Part shown: positions 55,206 through 64,000 of the stretch, piece after piece
Numbering within the stretch: position 1 is the stretch's first letter
How the letters are laid out: every line of letters starts with the position of its first letter
Assembly (NCBI RefSeq): GCF_050624435.1
Contig: NC_134534.1
Location: 69,091,501-69,155,500 of the forward strand
Length of the DNA: 64,000 bases
Reading direction: 5' to 3'
Origin: Tenrec ecaudatus
Lineage: Eukaryota; Chordata; Mammalia; Afrosoricida; Tenrecidae
Notes under the pieces: generated by a model
The model's database searches: none
Told to the model about the DNA's origin: nothing
What the model saw: only the letters and a program-made list of their open reading frames with translations
Translations under genes and position numbers: made by a program

Positions 55206-56231
55206 CCACTACCATTCAAATAGAAATTTTAAAAAGAGCGGTCAAATTTGTGAGCTGGCTATATTTATTAAATAGCTACTACAGTCTACCCTCCTAAACT
55301 GGCAGAATGTATACAGTTTCTCAACAGCAGAATTCCCACCTGCCTCTTGTGCAAATATTCTCAGAGGTGTACTTTGAAGTGTGCAGAAATTTCTCTAAAA
55401 CTTTGTTTTCAGATAAAAATGTCTGAGAATTTATTCTTCTCCCCAGAGGGGATAGCTTTGGCAAGTTTTCATGGTGTCTCAGCTATTCGTGGATGTAATG
55501 ACGATCAACTCTCCCCGGGAGAGCCGCTGGGTTTGACAACAATGGGAAGGGGAGACGCTGAAAACTGCTGACGGAAAATGGATCTTGCATGAAGGGCCTG
55601 CAAAGAGGCTTTGCACTTGGCTTGTGGCAAGAAGGGAGGCTAAATTCAGTAACGTGATACCAAGGTCTTTTTTTGAGGCTTATGGATCCCAAGTTAAACT
55701 GTGAGCTCACATTTTTCTGGTGAAATTTTCTCAATAAAAAGCCTCTTTGGGGGCTTTTTTTGTTGTTGCAGTAATTGGCTTATAATTTCTGCTGTTTTCA
55801 CTTTCTATCACCTAGATCCAGGGAGAAATGGAAGTAAACGCTCTTGATTTTTGCATTTCATCATTTCAAGTTGTTTTTGCCCTCGGTGGTTTCATTGCCG
55901 GGATGCAGAAAACTCTTTAAGTTTGTAAGCTGTAAAAGATAAAATATTCATTTGATGTGATTTCTGAAAGGTTTTCATCGCAGAGCTCAGCATTTGCTTT
56001 TATGCATTATTTTAGGCAGAGCTTTGCACAAACTCAAAATGAAAAGCATGTTTGTTTTCTGTGCACGGGAGACCTGGAATCCCCTGAGGCTGGAGTTCTC
56101 ACATTTCTCTCACTGACAGCATTTCCCTGCGTTGGCACAGAGTTGAAGCGAGTTTTATTATGGGTGAATGAGACCCCCTTTTCCCTAACAGGAGTTCAAT
56201 ATGGGCATTAGGATTTTATTGTACTTTTAGT
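55206..56231. other. No recognised feature
   Basis: Repeat-poor. The frames at 55347-55571 and 55957-56211 (+) lack known motifs and gene context. Confidence 0.35.
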
Positions 56232-58860
56232 TATTTATTTATTAATCATTTTATTGGGGGTTCGTACAACTCGTATCACAATCCATCCATCCATCCAATG
56301 TGTAAAGCGTATTTAGATATTTGTTACCATCATCATTTTTAAAATAATTCTTTCTAGTTGAGCCCTTGATATTAGCTTCTCATTTGTCCCCTCCCCCCGC
56401 TACCTTCCCTCCCTCATGAACTCTTGATAATTTATAATTTTTTTTTTCATGTCGAACACTGACTGGTCTCACCCTTTATTCACTTTTCTGTTGGCCATTC
56501 CCCTGGGAGGGAGTTATATGTAGATCATTGTGATCGGTTCCCCTTTTCTCCCCCCACCTTCCCCTTCCCCTCCTGGTATGACTACTCTCAATATTGGTCC
56601 TGAGGGGATTATCGGTTCTGGATTCCCTCTTATCTGTACCAGTGTAAATCCTCTGGTCTAGCCGGATTTGTAAAATAGAATCAGGTCATGATAGTGAGGG
56701 GGGAGGAAGGCATTAAAGAACTGGAGGAAAGTTGTATGGTTCATCGGTGCTATACTGCACCCTGACTGGCTTGTCTCCTCCCCGCAACCCTTCTGTGGTA
56801 GTCACCTAATCTGGTGTCAGTTTAAGGATTAAGAGTGTAGAGGTGGAGTCTAGGCTGTCAATCTAAAGATAACCAATGAGACTTCTGGGGGCATGGCTTT
56901 CTGAGAATTCTGGGACATCTGGTACTTCCTCCTTGGAGGTGGAAGACATCTCTCTCTCTGCTACTCCTTGGGAGACATTGCAGAAGACAAGCCACATGGA
57001 GGCAACCAGACCTCGGAAACCAGAAAAGCCACAGAGAGACCCCTGCCAGCGCTGAGATGTTTCCAATGACACTGGATCCAAAGACTTTCTACCCACTGAC
57101 CTGTGATCTTTAGCATTCAGTGTCATTGCATGTTTCATGAGTCTGGAGGACTTTGTAGATTGATATCGGAAATATGGGCTAATATTGGATTTACAGACTT
57201 GATCTAGACTGGGTTGGAATGTTTTCTCAATGTTCAATTGCTCTTGTATATAAATCTCATTTTTATACACATATGTGTGTCCATGGATTTGTTTCTCTAG
57301 TCTACCCAGACTAATATACCTTCTATAGGGGGATGTCCAGTTGCCTATAGATGGGCTTTGGGTCTCCACTCCGCACTCCTAAGATTTTTTGTTCTGGATC
57401 TTTGATGCCTGATACCTAATCCCATGGACACCTCATGATCACACAGGCTGGTGTGCTTCTTCCATGTGGGCTTTGTTGCTTCTCAGCTAGATAGCTTCTT
57501 GTTTATCTTCAGACCTTTAAGACCCCAGATGCTATATCTTTTGATAGCCGGGCACCATCAGGTTTCTTCACCACATTTGCTTATGTACCCATTTTGTCTT
57601 CAGCAATCATGTTGGGAAGGTGAGCATCACAGAGTGCTGGATTGTTAGAACAGAGTGTTCTTGTGCTAATGGAGTACTTGAGTCGAGGCCCAATGTCCAT
57701 CTGCAACCTTAATTCTGCACATATAGATATGGGTACATAGTTCTATTCCTCTCTCTTTATATATATTTATATATATTTACATATGTACATGCCTGTATTT
57801 AGACCTCTACAAATGCCCTTTGCCTCCTAGTTCTTTCCTCTATTTCCTTTTACTTTCCTCTTGTCCCACTATCATGTTCAGCCTTCATTTGAGTTTCAGT
57901 AATTCCTCTCAGTTACATTGCCCTTGATTAAGCCCTACCAGGCCTCCTACACACCTTCTTGCCATCGATTTTAGATCACTTGTTCCCTTATCCCTGTGTT
58001 TGATAACACCACTTCCTTTCCCTTGTCTCCCTCTCTCCCATGTCCCCCAGGAAACTTCAGTCCCATTGTTTTCTCCTCCAGATTGTTTATCCTGCCTATT
58101 TTATCTAGATGGACATGCAGAGATAATCATATGCACAAAAACAAGACAGAGTAAACAAAGCAACAAAAGAAAACAAAATAACAACAAAAAACCAATGACA
58201 ATAAAAGAAAAACCTGTAAATAGTTCAAGGTCTGTTTGTTGAACTTTACCAGTGTTTTCTGGTCCAGTCTGATGGGGTGTCACACCCTGGTCCCTCGACC
58301 AGTCCCCGCAGTCTATTTTTGGTATTCTCTGGGGACTTGCTTTGCTCCCGTTGCTGCTATGTTGCTTACCCTTAGTATTTCGCCTCGGTGTGGTGAGGTC
58401 AGATCAGACACAATTCCCACACTGTGTTTCCAGTGTTGTCCCTCATAGTGTTATGGGTTAGTGAGGGACATTGTATCTTTTGGTGGGGCTGGCCCTATGG
58501 TCCTCTCTGGGCATTGGCTGCTCTGAGCAGGAATATCGTCCTCATGGCTTGGTGGGCTAGGATGTGCTCTACTCTCTCTCTCTCCCCCTTCGTTTGCTCC
58601 TGTGTGCTCTGATCAGACATGTCCCTCTCCCTGAGCTGTAGCTTCAGTGCTGTCCTCTGAAGTGAATTCTTCTTGGGGGAGGGGGGAATGTCTACATAGT
58701 TGGGATTGGAGCCGGCCCCTCCAACCTCTCTCTTGGTTCCCTGCTTCATGCCAGTAGGTTGCATTCACATCTTGGTGCACTGGGTTGAAGTCTGGTCCCT
58801 CTTTCCCTGTAGCGATAGAAACAACACCCTCCCCTTCAATATGGGTGTTATGTTGACATT
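56232..58860 (-). mobile_element. Long L1 3'UTR, split by a solo LTR
   Basis: Antisense 3' terminus 'aatcattttattgggggttc' (56242), then the full run of 3'UTR boxes: 'gatagccgggcaccatcagg' at 57543, an A-rich patch at 58135-58210, 'gtgttttctggtccagtctg' at 58252 and a G-rich end near 58676. About 2.1 kb of L1 excluding the LTR. No ORF2 present. The small frames at 58000-59026 and 58495-58764 are shadows. Confidence 0.9.
56789..57323 (+). mobile_element. ERVL-type solo LTR with 5-bp TSD
   Basis: LTR body 56794-57318 (525 bp) begins 'tgtggtagtcacctaatctg' and ends 'gtctacccagactaatata'. It is flanked by 'ccttc' on both sides (56789-56793, 57319-57323). The L1 3'UTR is continuous once the LTR and one TSD copy are removed. 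Same family as 5088-5532. The 168-codon minus frame over it is not a gene. Confidence 0.9.
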
Positions 58861-58868
58861 TCTAATCA

Positions 58869-59055
58869 GAATCCCTGGTGGTGTAGTAGTTATGCATTGG
58901 GCTGTAGATCCACATGGTTGGCCGTTCGAAACCACCAACTACTCCACAGGAAAAAGACTGGACATTTTATCCCGTCAACCATTACAGTCCCGGAAACGCA
59001 CAGGAGGTCAGGGTGGGGGTCACTGAGTCCGTATTGTCTCGATGGAAGTGAGCTC
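58869..59055 (+). mobile_element. AfroSINE
   Basis: Head 'aatccctggtggtgtagtag', 'tatgcattgggctgtagatc' and B box 'ggccgttcgaaaccacc'. A diverged tail ends 'tctcgatggaagtgagct'. Confidence 0.88.
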
Positions 59056-60344
59056 AGAAGTCACTGAGGCTAACATTTCTTCCTTTGTGTCATAGTATTA
59101 TTGTTATTAATATGCTTCATTCTTTGCAGTAGCTTTGGGTTTGTAGAAAAATTGTGCTGAAAATATAGAGTTCTCACCTGTCTCTTTACCTCACAATTCC
59201 TCTCCCCCAGGTTGTCCTATTATTGACATCTTGCATTGGTGCATTTTTTGTCATTAATGAGCAAAGGCCCATCAATTAGTTAATAATAAGCACTATTATT
59301 AACTGAAGTCTGTAGTTTCCATTAGGTTTCTCTCTAAGTTATGCCAGGCCCCACTGGAAAAGGGTCCATTTGGATGCGTAAGTTGGGTTTAACAAAAAAT
59401 GTTTTTTATAATGAATTACAGGTCTATTTGAATATTTGTTGGACTGCTGCATGAAAATGGCGTGGCCATTCATGTTGGCATCGCACATTCCTTCCACAGT
59501 GCTACCTAGTGCAATCCACGCCCTCTCCACCCCACCCCAAACCTTCCTGGCGACGCCCTTAGCACCAACAGTTCGTGAATTGAGCTCAGGCAGACGGGCT
59601 CCAGGAGGTAGCTTTTTTCAGGAGAGCCCTCTTTCTGTAGAGAGTGGATAAGTGGGGAAGCCTAGATGTTAGTGTGGGTGGAGAAATCATCCCCCCGCTC
59701 CACACACACACACCATCCCCCAGCCCCTCCACCTCAAACCACTCTCCTCTTCACAGTCTAACACCAAACTCCTAACTCTGGCTTGCCCCAATCCAGGGGC
59801 ATCAAGAAGGGCTTCAGGGAAACCTCAGCTGCCCACGAGCACTTTCCTGCTTATCCCATGATACCTTCAAGTCCCAGACAAAATGTTTGGGACAGCTACA
59901 GAGACGTGCAGAGCATCATGCGTGAGTTGTAAGGATCCTTCTGTTGTGACAGTGGGATAAATGACAGGGGAACACCAGGAGACAATTGGAATGGTTCTTT
60001 GTTCCGCTTGATGCCTCTTTATGTTTCCTGTTTCTAAGAGCTAAATGCTAATTAGGATGTGTTATCTAATAAACTCTGCTGCTTTTTAATTATGACTCAA
60101 CGCAGACATGGCATTTGTTTTGTTGTTATCAGCGGGCCCAGCACAGGGCATGTCATTCTGTAAATTATTCGATTGAAATATTAATTTTGTTCATGGATTA
60201 TTCCATTCTAAAGGTACAGCCGTGATGCTTTAATAGTATTGTAGCATGTGAATTTTTAGAGATGTGGTCAGTGTCTTTAAAAGATTGCAGGGACTGGCTT
60301 TGAAGAGAACGTTGTGGTCATATGGAATGAGTCATGTGGAATGA
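59056..60344. other. No recognised repeat
   Basis: Repeat-poor, with a short CA patch at 59701-59713. 60020-60270 is AT-rich with several TAAT/ATTA motifs ('tttaattatgactcaac', 'aaattattcgattgaaat'). No exon recognised. Confidence 0.4.
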
Positions 60345-60520
60345 TTGCTGGGCCTGAATTTGGAAGATGGCAATTTTCATTCTGACTGTCCCTCCCTTCC
60401 TGGACAAAATTGAGCAAATCACTGCTCTGTGCACCACATTTCCTTATCAATTAAACAGGGCCATTACCTATTTTTGTACAGGACTTTGGTGAGAATTAAG
60501 AGGTGAACATTGGGTGCTAG
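60345..60520 (+). mobile_element. MIR SINE
   Basis: 'aaaattgagcaaatcactgc', 'catttccttatcaattaaac' and 'agggccattacctatttttg', then 'gagaattaagaggtgaac', in MIR order. Confidence 0.7.
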
Positions 60521-60774
60521 AAAAAAATCAAACCCTTAGATTAATCTGACACCTGCCCTCTGCTCCTGTACAGTAGTTGTTGAACATGCTGGAACAAGCT
60601 GTTGGATGTGGCTACAGCTTTCTGGCATTGAAATCATCTGGACTCACAATACTCTTCAGTTTGCCAAGCCTGTTACATAGTCTTAATTATTGCTCATTCC
60701 ACTGTCTTGTTGTTCCAACTCTGCCATATTTTATTCTCAGTATCCTTTGCCTTCTATGAGGTCACTTTGTTTTC

Positions 60775-62715
60775 AATTATACATAAGGGGGGGGGCAAGC
60801 TGTTTGGAGCATGTCTAGGCCATTTGGCTTAAAGATAATGTTCTATATTTATTAAATAGATTCGGTGGTCTTAAAAGCTTGCAAGCAGCTGAGATATACA
60901 ATTGGTCTCCTCCCATGTGGAGCAAACAAGAGTGAAGGAATCCAAAGATTCATGGCATCACTTAGTCTACAGGACTAATAGCACACAGGGACCCCAGCTT
61001 CGGCTAGTCTGAAATGAGAAGAACTAGATGGTGCCCCGCTGTCACTACCGACTGCTATGACCAGATATATAGAAGGTCTTGTTGGAATGGGAGAAAAATG
61101 TGGAGTAGGTTTCAAATTCATAACAAATACCAGACCTGTTGGACTGTTAAATACTGGAGAAACCCCTGAGATGATAGCCGTAAGATACACTTTTATTTAT
61201 TTCCTTAAAGTTTTAGCAATTTTATCAACTTATAATTCACATATCATACAGCTCTATAATTTAAATATATTAAGAAGAGGTGTGCAATCATCGCCACCAT
61301 CAATTTTGGCGCACTTCTTCTTACTTGTACTCATTTTTATTAGCTCCTCATTTCCCCCCAAACTCCCCGGCCCTAGTACAACCCTGACAAAGTACTAATG
61401 CAGATATACCGATCCAGGGTGTCAGAGAAAGAAATTCATACAAAACAAAAAACAATAACGATAACAGCATGAAACAAAAACCCCAATTGAAAGCAGAAAG
61501 TAATAAAACTAGAGCAAATTTAAAATAGGTCAAATAGAAGAACAATTAATGAGGTGTTAAATTTTAACCTACCTACATTAACTAACTACATTTAACTAAT
61601 CCACATTAGTCCACATTCCAAAGCAGTCTGTCGGAAGGCTACTCATGTCTCTGGTCAATGGTCAAATTGGGATTCACTGGAGGCTTAATTTGCAAATGGG
61701 CTTGGGGATTTCACAGTCGGTCATAGCTTCTCCAAAGTGGGTGCTCAGAATTTGAGCTGCAAAACAATCCCTCCTCCAATCTTGGGTTTTATTATTTACA
61801 ATCTTTAGCTCATGCAGGTTGGTGTGCTTCTCCCTTTGTGCACTTAGTTGACACATCACTTAGATGACTGCTTGTTTTAAGACCAACTTTTAAGGCCGCA
61901 GACACTATTCTTTCTGATAGGTGGGCACCATCTAATTTCTTCACCACAGTTTGCTATAGCACTTATATCTTCAGTGATCTATTCATGAAGGTAAGTATCC
62001 AAGCAGGACCATATCCTACTGGATAGAAGTATTATCCTTAGATTAGAACTACAATTGGTACAAGCTCCAAATCCATTCATCTATCTATGGTTCAGATAAG
62101 TGCCTGGTCCACTTTAGAGACATTATCCTTTTATTGGGGAACATTATAAATCATCTCAATGAGGTACATAGTAATTATATGGAAGGGTCATTAATTTAGA
62201 ATTTCAAGAACTATTTAGAAAAGGAACATAGAGGACAGCTTTTCAGACTGCAATTCATGGACTGTTGATCTGTACAGATTGAAGACTCAAGTGACTGCAC
62301 CCCCTGTATGCAAACCATGTGGGTTGGAAATAGGGGGAAATCTTCACTAGTGCTCATTCACAAAGACAAAGCATGGGCCTGATAGACTAGGACATGCTAG
62401 GGCGCCCTTTAAATCTGGATCTGAAGCCACCTTCCAGCCAAATGGCAGATTGGCCTGGAAAATCAACAATAATGACTGAGTGGTTTGCTTCTTGGAACAA
62501 TCAACTATATGAGACCAAATGGACAACATTTGCCTAAAATCAAAGGTAAGAAATCAAGTAGAAGCAGGGAAACTGTAGGAAGGCAGGGTGGAAATGAGCA
62601 AATGCCGACACATTGCAGGGGTAGCAATTAATGTCATGAGCTGAATTGTATATGAACTGTTGATTAGGAAACTAATTTGCTGTGTAAATTTTTACTTAAA
62701 ACAAAACAAAATGTT
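60775..62715 (+). mobile_element. L1 3' end (plus) interrupted by an opposed L1
   Basis: Left part, about 60840-61181 ('gtggtcttaaaagcttgcaa', 'agatggtgccccgctgtcac', 'ctggagaaacccctgagatg'). Right part, about 62400-62715 ('agccaaatggcagattggcc', 'tgccgacacattgcaggggt', and 3' end 'ctaatttgctgtgtaaattt'). They form one L1 3'UTR in plus orientation around the minus-strand L1 between them. A G-run lies at 60787-60796. Confidence 0.75.
61182..62399 (-). mobile_element. Older-subfamily L1 3'UTR, minus
   Basis: Antisense 3' end 'ttttatcaacttataattca', 'gtgtgcaatcatcgccacca', the 'gataggtgggcaccatctaa' block and 'ccttttattggggaacatta'. Closely parallel to 31096-32285, which supports both as one subfamily. 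Inserted into the plus-strand L1. TSD not resolved. Confidence 0.8.
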
Positions 62716-63227
62716 CAAGAAAATGAAAACATGTTATTAATTATATGAGGAAAAGGGCATAGAAAAAAATATACCAAAATGAAAACAGTGGATATTTGGT
62801 CTTTTGAACATTTCAAATGTTCTGTGACCACATAATATATGATATTTCCAAAATAATGAGAAGGAGTAAAACAGAAAACAAACAAACAAACATACCCTAC
62901 ATCCAGTGACTTAAATCCTTTCCCCACCCCATTCGCAGTCCAGAGAGAAAGATCTCTTCTTTCTTCTCCAGGCTTAATCTGGCCATTTGACTGCTAACTC
63001 CATATTTTCTTGACTTTTCAAGGTTCTTGAATTATCAGCAGGTAAACTTTTCCTGCCATATCAAATTTCCCTTTTTCACTCCAATTTTGTCAGTAGATAA
63101 ACATGCCTAAATCCTCTCTGAATCTTAGCAAATAAACAAACCTCCCGCAACCCCAACTCTGCGTTGGCTTCACTCTAACGCAAACTCATACCTTCCTTCC
63201 TTCACAACCAAAGTTCTAGAAGGAGAA
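62716..63227. other. No recognised feature
   Basis: AT-rich, with an (AAAC)n patch at about 62878-62892. Nothing else recognised. Confidence 0.4.
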
Positions 63228-63352
63228 GTCTGCATTCCCAGGGATTTCTATTCCTGTAAAGACTTACAGTCCCTGAAACCCACCGGAGCAGTTCCACCCT
63301 GTCCTGCAAGGTTGCCATGAGTCAGCATTGACTCTGTGGCACTGAGTTTTAG
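63228..63352 (+). mobile_element. AfroSINE 3' half
   Basis: 'gacttacagtccctgaaacc', 'gttccaccctgtcctgcaag' and tail 'catgagtcagcattgactct'. Confidence 0.85.
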
Positions 63353-63362
63353 TCTTAACTAC

Positions 63363-63783
63363 TGTATATACTTCTGGATAAGCCGAGTTTTTCAGCACAA
63401 AAAATGTGGGTCAGTGGTACCCCAGTGAGGTGTAACATCTCGCAGGTGATTGCCGTTCCTCTGCTGTTCATTCAAAGCCCTACATATACTGCAGGGCTTT
63501 GAATGTTTGTTTACTCACATCTAACCAATCAGAGCCATCCTATGACGTGGATGGCTCCAATTTGCAGAAGCACCTGTAGTGATCCACTTACGCCAGCAGA
63601 TGAACTGGTAAGGACGTGTCTGTGACTGCGCTCTGTCTCTCCCCTCTGGTCTCTGTGTTAATTCACATCCTGCATTTCCCACCCCAGACTTATACTCGAG
63701 TCAATCAGTTTTTCCGGTTTCCCAGGTAATAATTAGGTACCTCGGCTTGTACTCGGGTCGGCTTATATTCGAGTATATACGGC
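63363..63783. mobile_element. Long TIR element (~420 bp) of the MITE family
   Basis: Left end 'actgtatatacttctggata' plus 'agccgagtttttcagcac' and right end 'ggcttatattcgagtatata' are the same termini as the 117-bp MITE. Here they enclose about 300 extra bases with no ORF. The insert holds a 13-bp perfect inverted repeat (63469-63481 and 63493-63505) with an 11-base loop. Three variants of the TIR core lie near the right end (about 63687, 63741, 63757). Confidence 0.7.
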
Positions 63784-63807
63784 AGTCTTTTTCTTTTAAG
63801 ATCCTGA

Positions 63808-63995
63808 GGGAAGCTCTGTTGGTGTAGTGAGTTACACATAGGGCTGCTAACTGCAAAGCTAGCAGTTCAAAACCCCTATCTGCTCGGAAGGAGAAAGATA
63901 GGCTTTCTATTCCTGGAAAGACTTAGCAACCACCAGGACAGTGCTATTCTGTCTAATAGGATCACTATGAGTCAGAATTGACATGTGCTTTAAAT
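63808..63995 (+). mobile_element. AfroSINE, at window edge
   Basis: Head 'agggaagctctgttggtgta', 'agggctgctaactgcaaagc', B box 'tagcagttcaaaacccc' and tail 'tatgagtcagaattgaca'. Near complete at the end of the window. Confidence 0.85.
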
Positions 63996-64000
63996 CTTGA

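Noticed and set aside
56863..57369. 168-codon minus frame
   Set aside because: Covers a solo LTR and adjoining L1 3'UTR; no protein motif.

Overview
This window looks like nuclear DNA of a placental mammal, most likely an afrotherian (elephant, hyrax, manatee, aardvark, tenrec, golden mole or sengi group). The evidence is the repeat content. About two dozen copies of a tRNA-derived SINE match the AfroSINE family. Several fragments belong to the RTE (BovB-like) LINE whose 3' tail that SINE shares. Many L1 3' ends carry a 3'UTR that I associate with this lineage. Older mammalian repeats (L2, MIR, L1M, MLT1 LTR, mariner, hAT) lie underneath. The species cannot be fixed from the sequence alone. 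I found no intact protein-coding gene, no convincing exon of a live gene, no RNA gene, no CRISPR array and no operon. The window is best read as intergenic or intronic DNA in which almost every long open frame is a repeat or an antisense shadow.

Layout. 0-7 kb: a broken mariner transposase (minus), scrambled RTE LINE pieces, an ERVL-like LTR, and an AfroSINE split by an L1 3' end. 7.3-9.5 kb: a GC-rich, 5'-truncated processed pseudogene of junction plakoglobin (JUP, gamma-catenin) on the minus strand, with poly(A) signal and tail. 9.6-17.3 kb: two L1 insertions with clear target-site duplications (TSDs), a head-to-head L2 pair, AfroSINEs and an RTE fragment. 17.3-25 kb: mostly unrecognised AT-rich sequence with scattered SINEs and a 117-bp Tc1/mariner-type MITE. 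25-39 kb: L1 3' ends of several ages on both strands, including a tandem-3'-end insertion at 27.6-28.9 kb and an L1 ORF1/ORF2 relic at 35 kb. 40-44 kb: quiet sequence with MIRs. 44.2-47 kb: a compound L1 inside a hAT-like element, itself split by a younger L1 with a 15-bp TSD. 49.5-55.2 kb: an old L1 ORF2/3'UTR broken by a MITE, an L1, an MLT1 LTR, a SINE, a mariner relic and RTE pieces. 56.2-58.9 kb: a long L1 3' end split by a solo LTR. 60.3-64 kb: a MIR, two opposed L1s, a longer TIR element and SINEs.

The most interesting signals are about how retrotransposons inserted. (1) Three separate L1 insertions carry two L1 3' ends head-to-tail inside what looks like one outer target-site duplication. 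(2) One L1 lacks its own 3' terminus and is flanked by a 9-bp duplication that matches the L1 sequence at the priming point, as expected for internally primed reverse transcription. It landed in a MITE that had landed in an older L1. (3) A palindromic terminal-inverted-repeat family has short and long members here. These are sequence readings by eye. No alignment or database search was run, and many boundaries are accurate to only about 5-20 bases.
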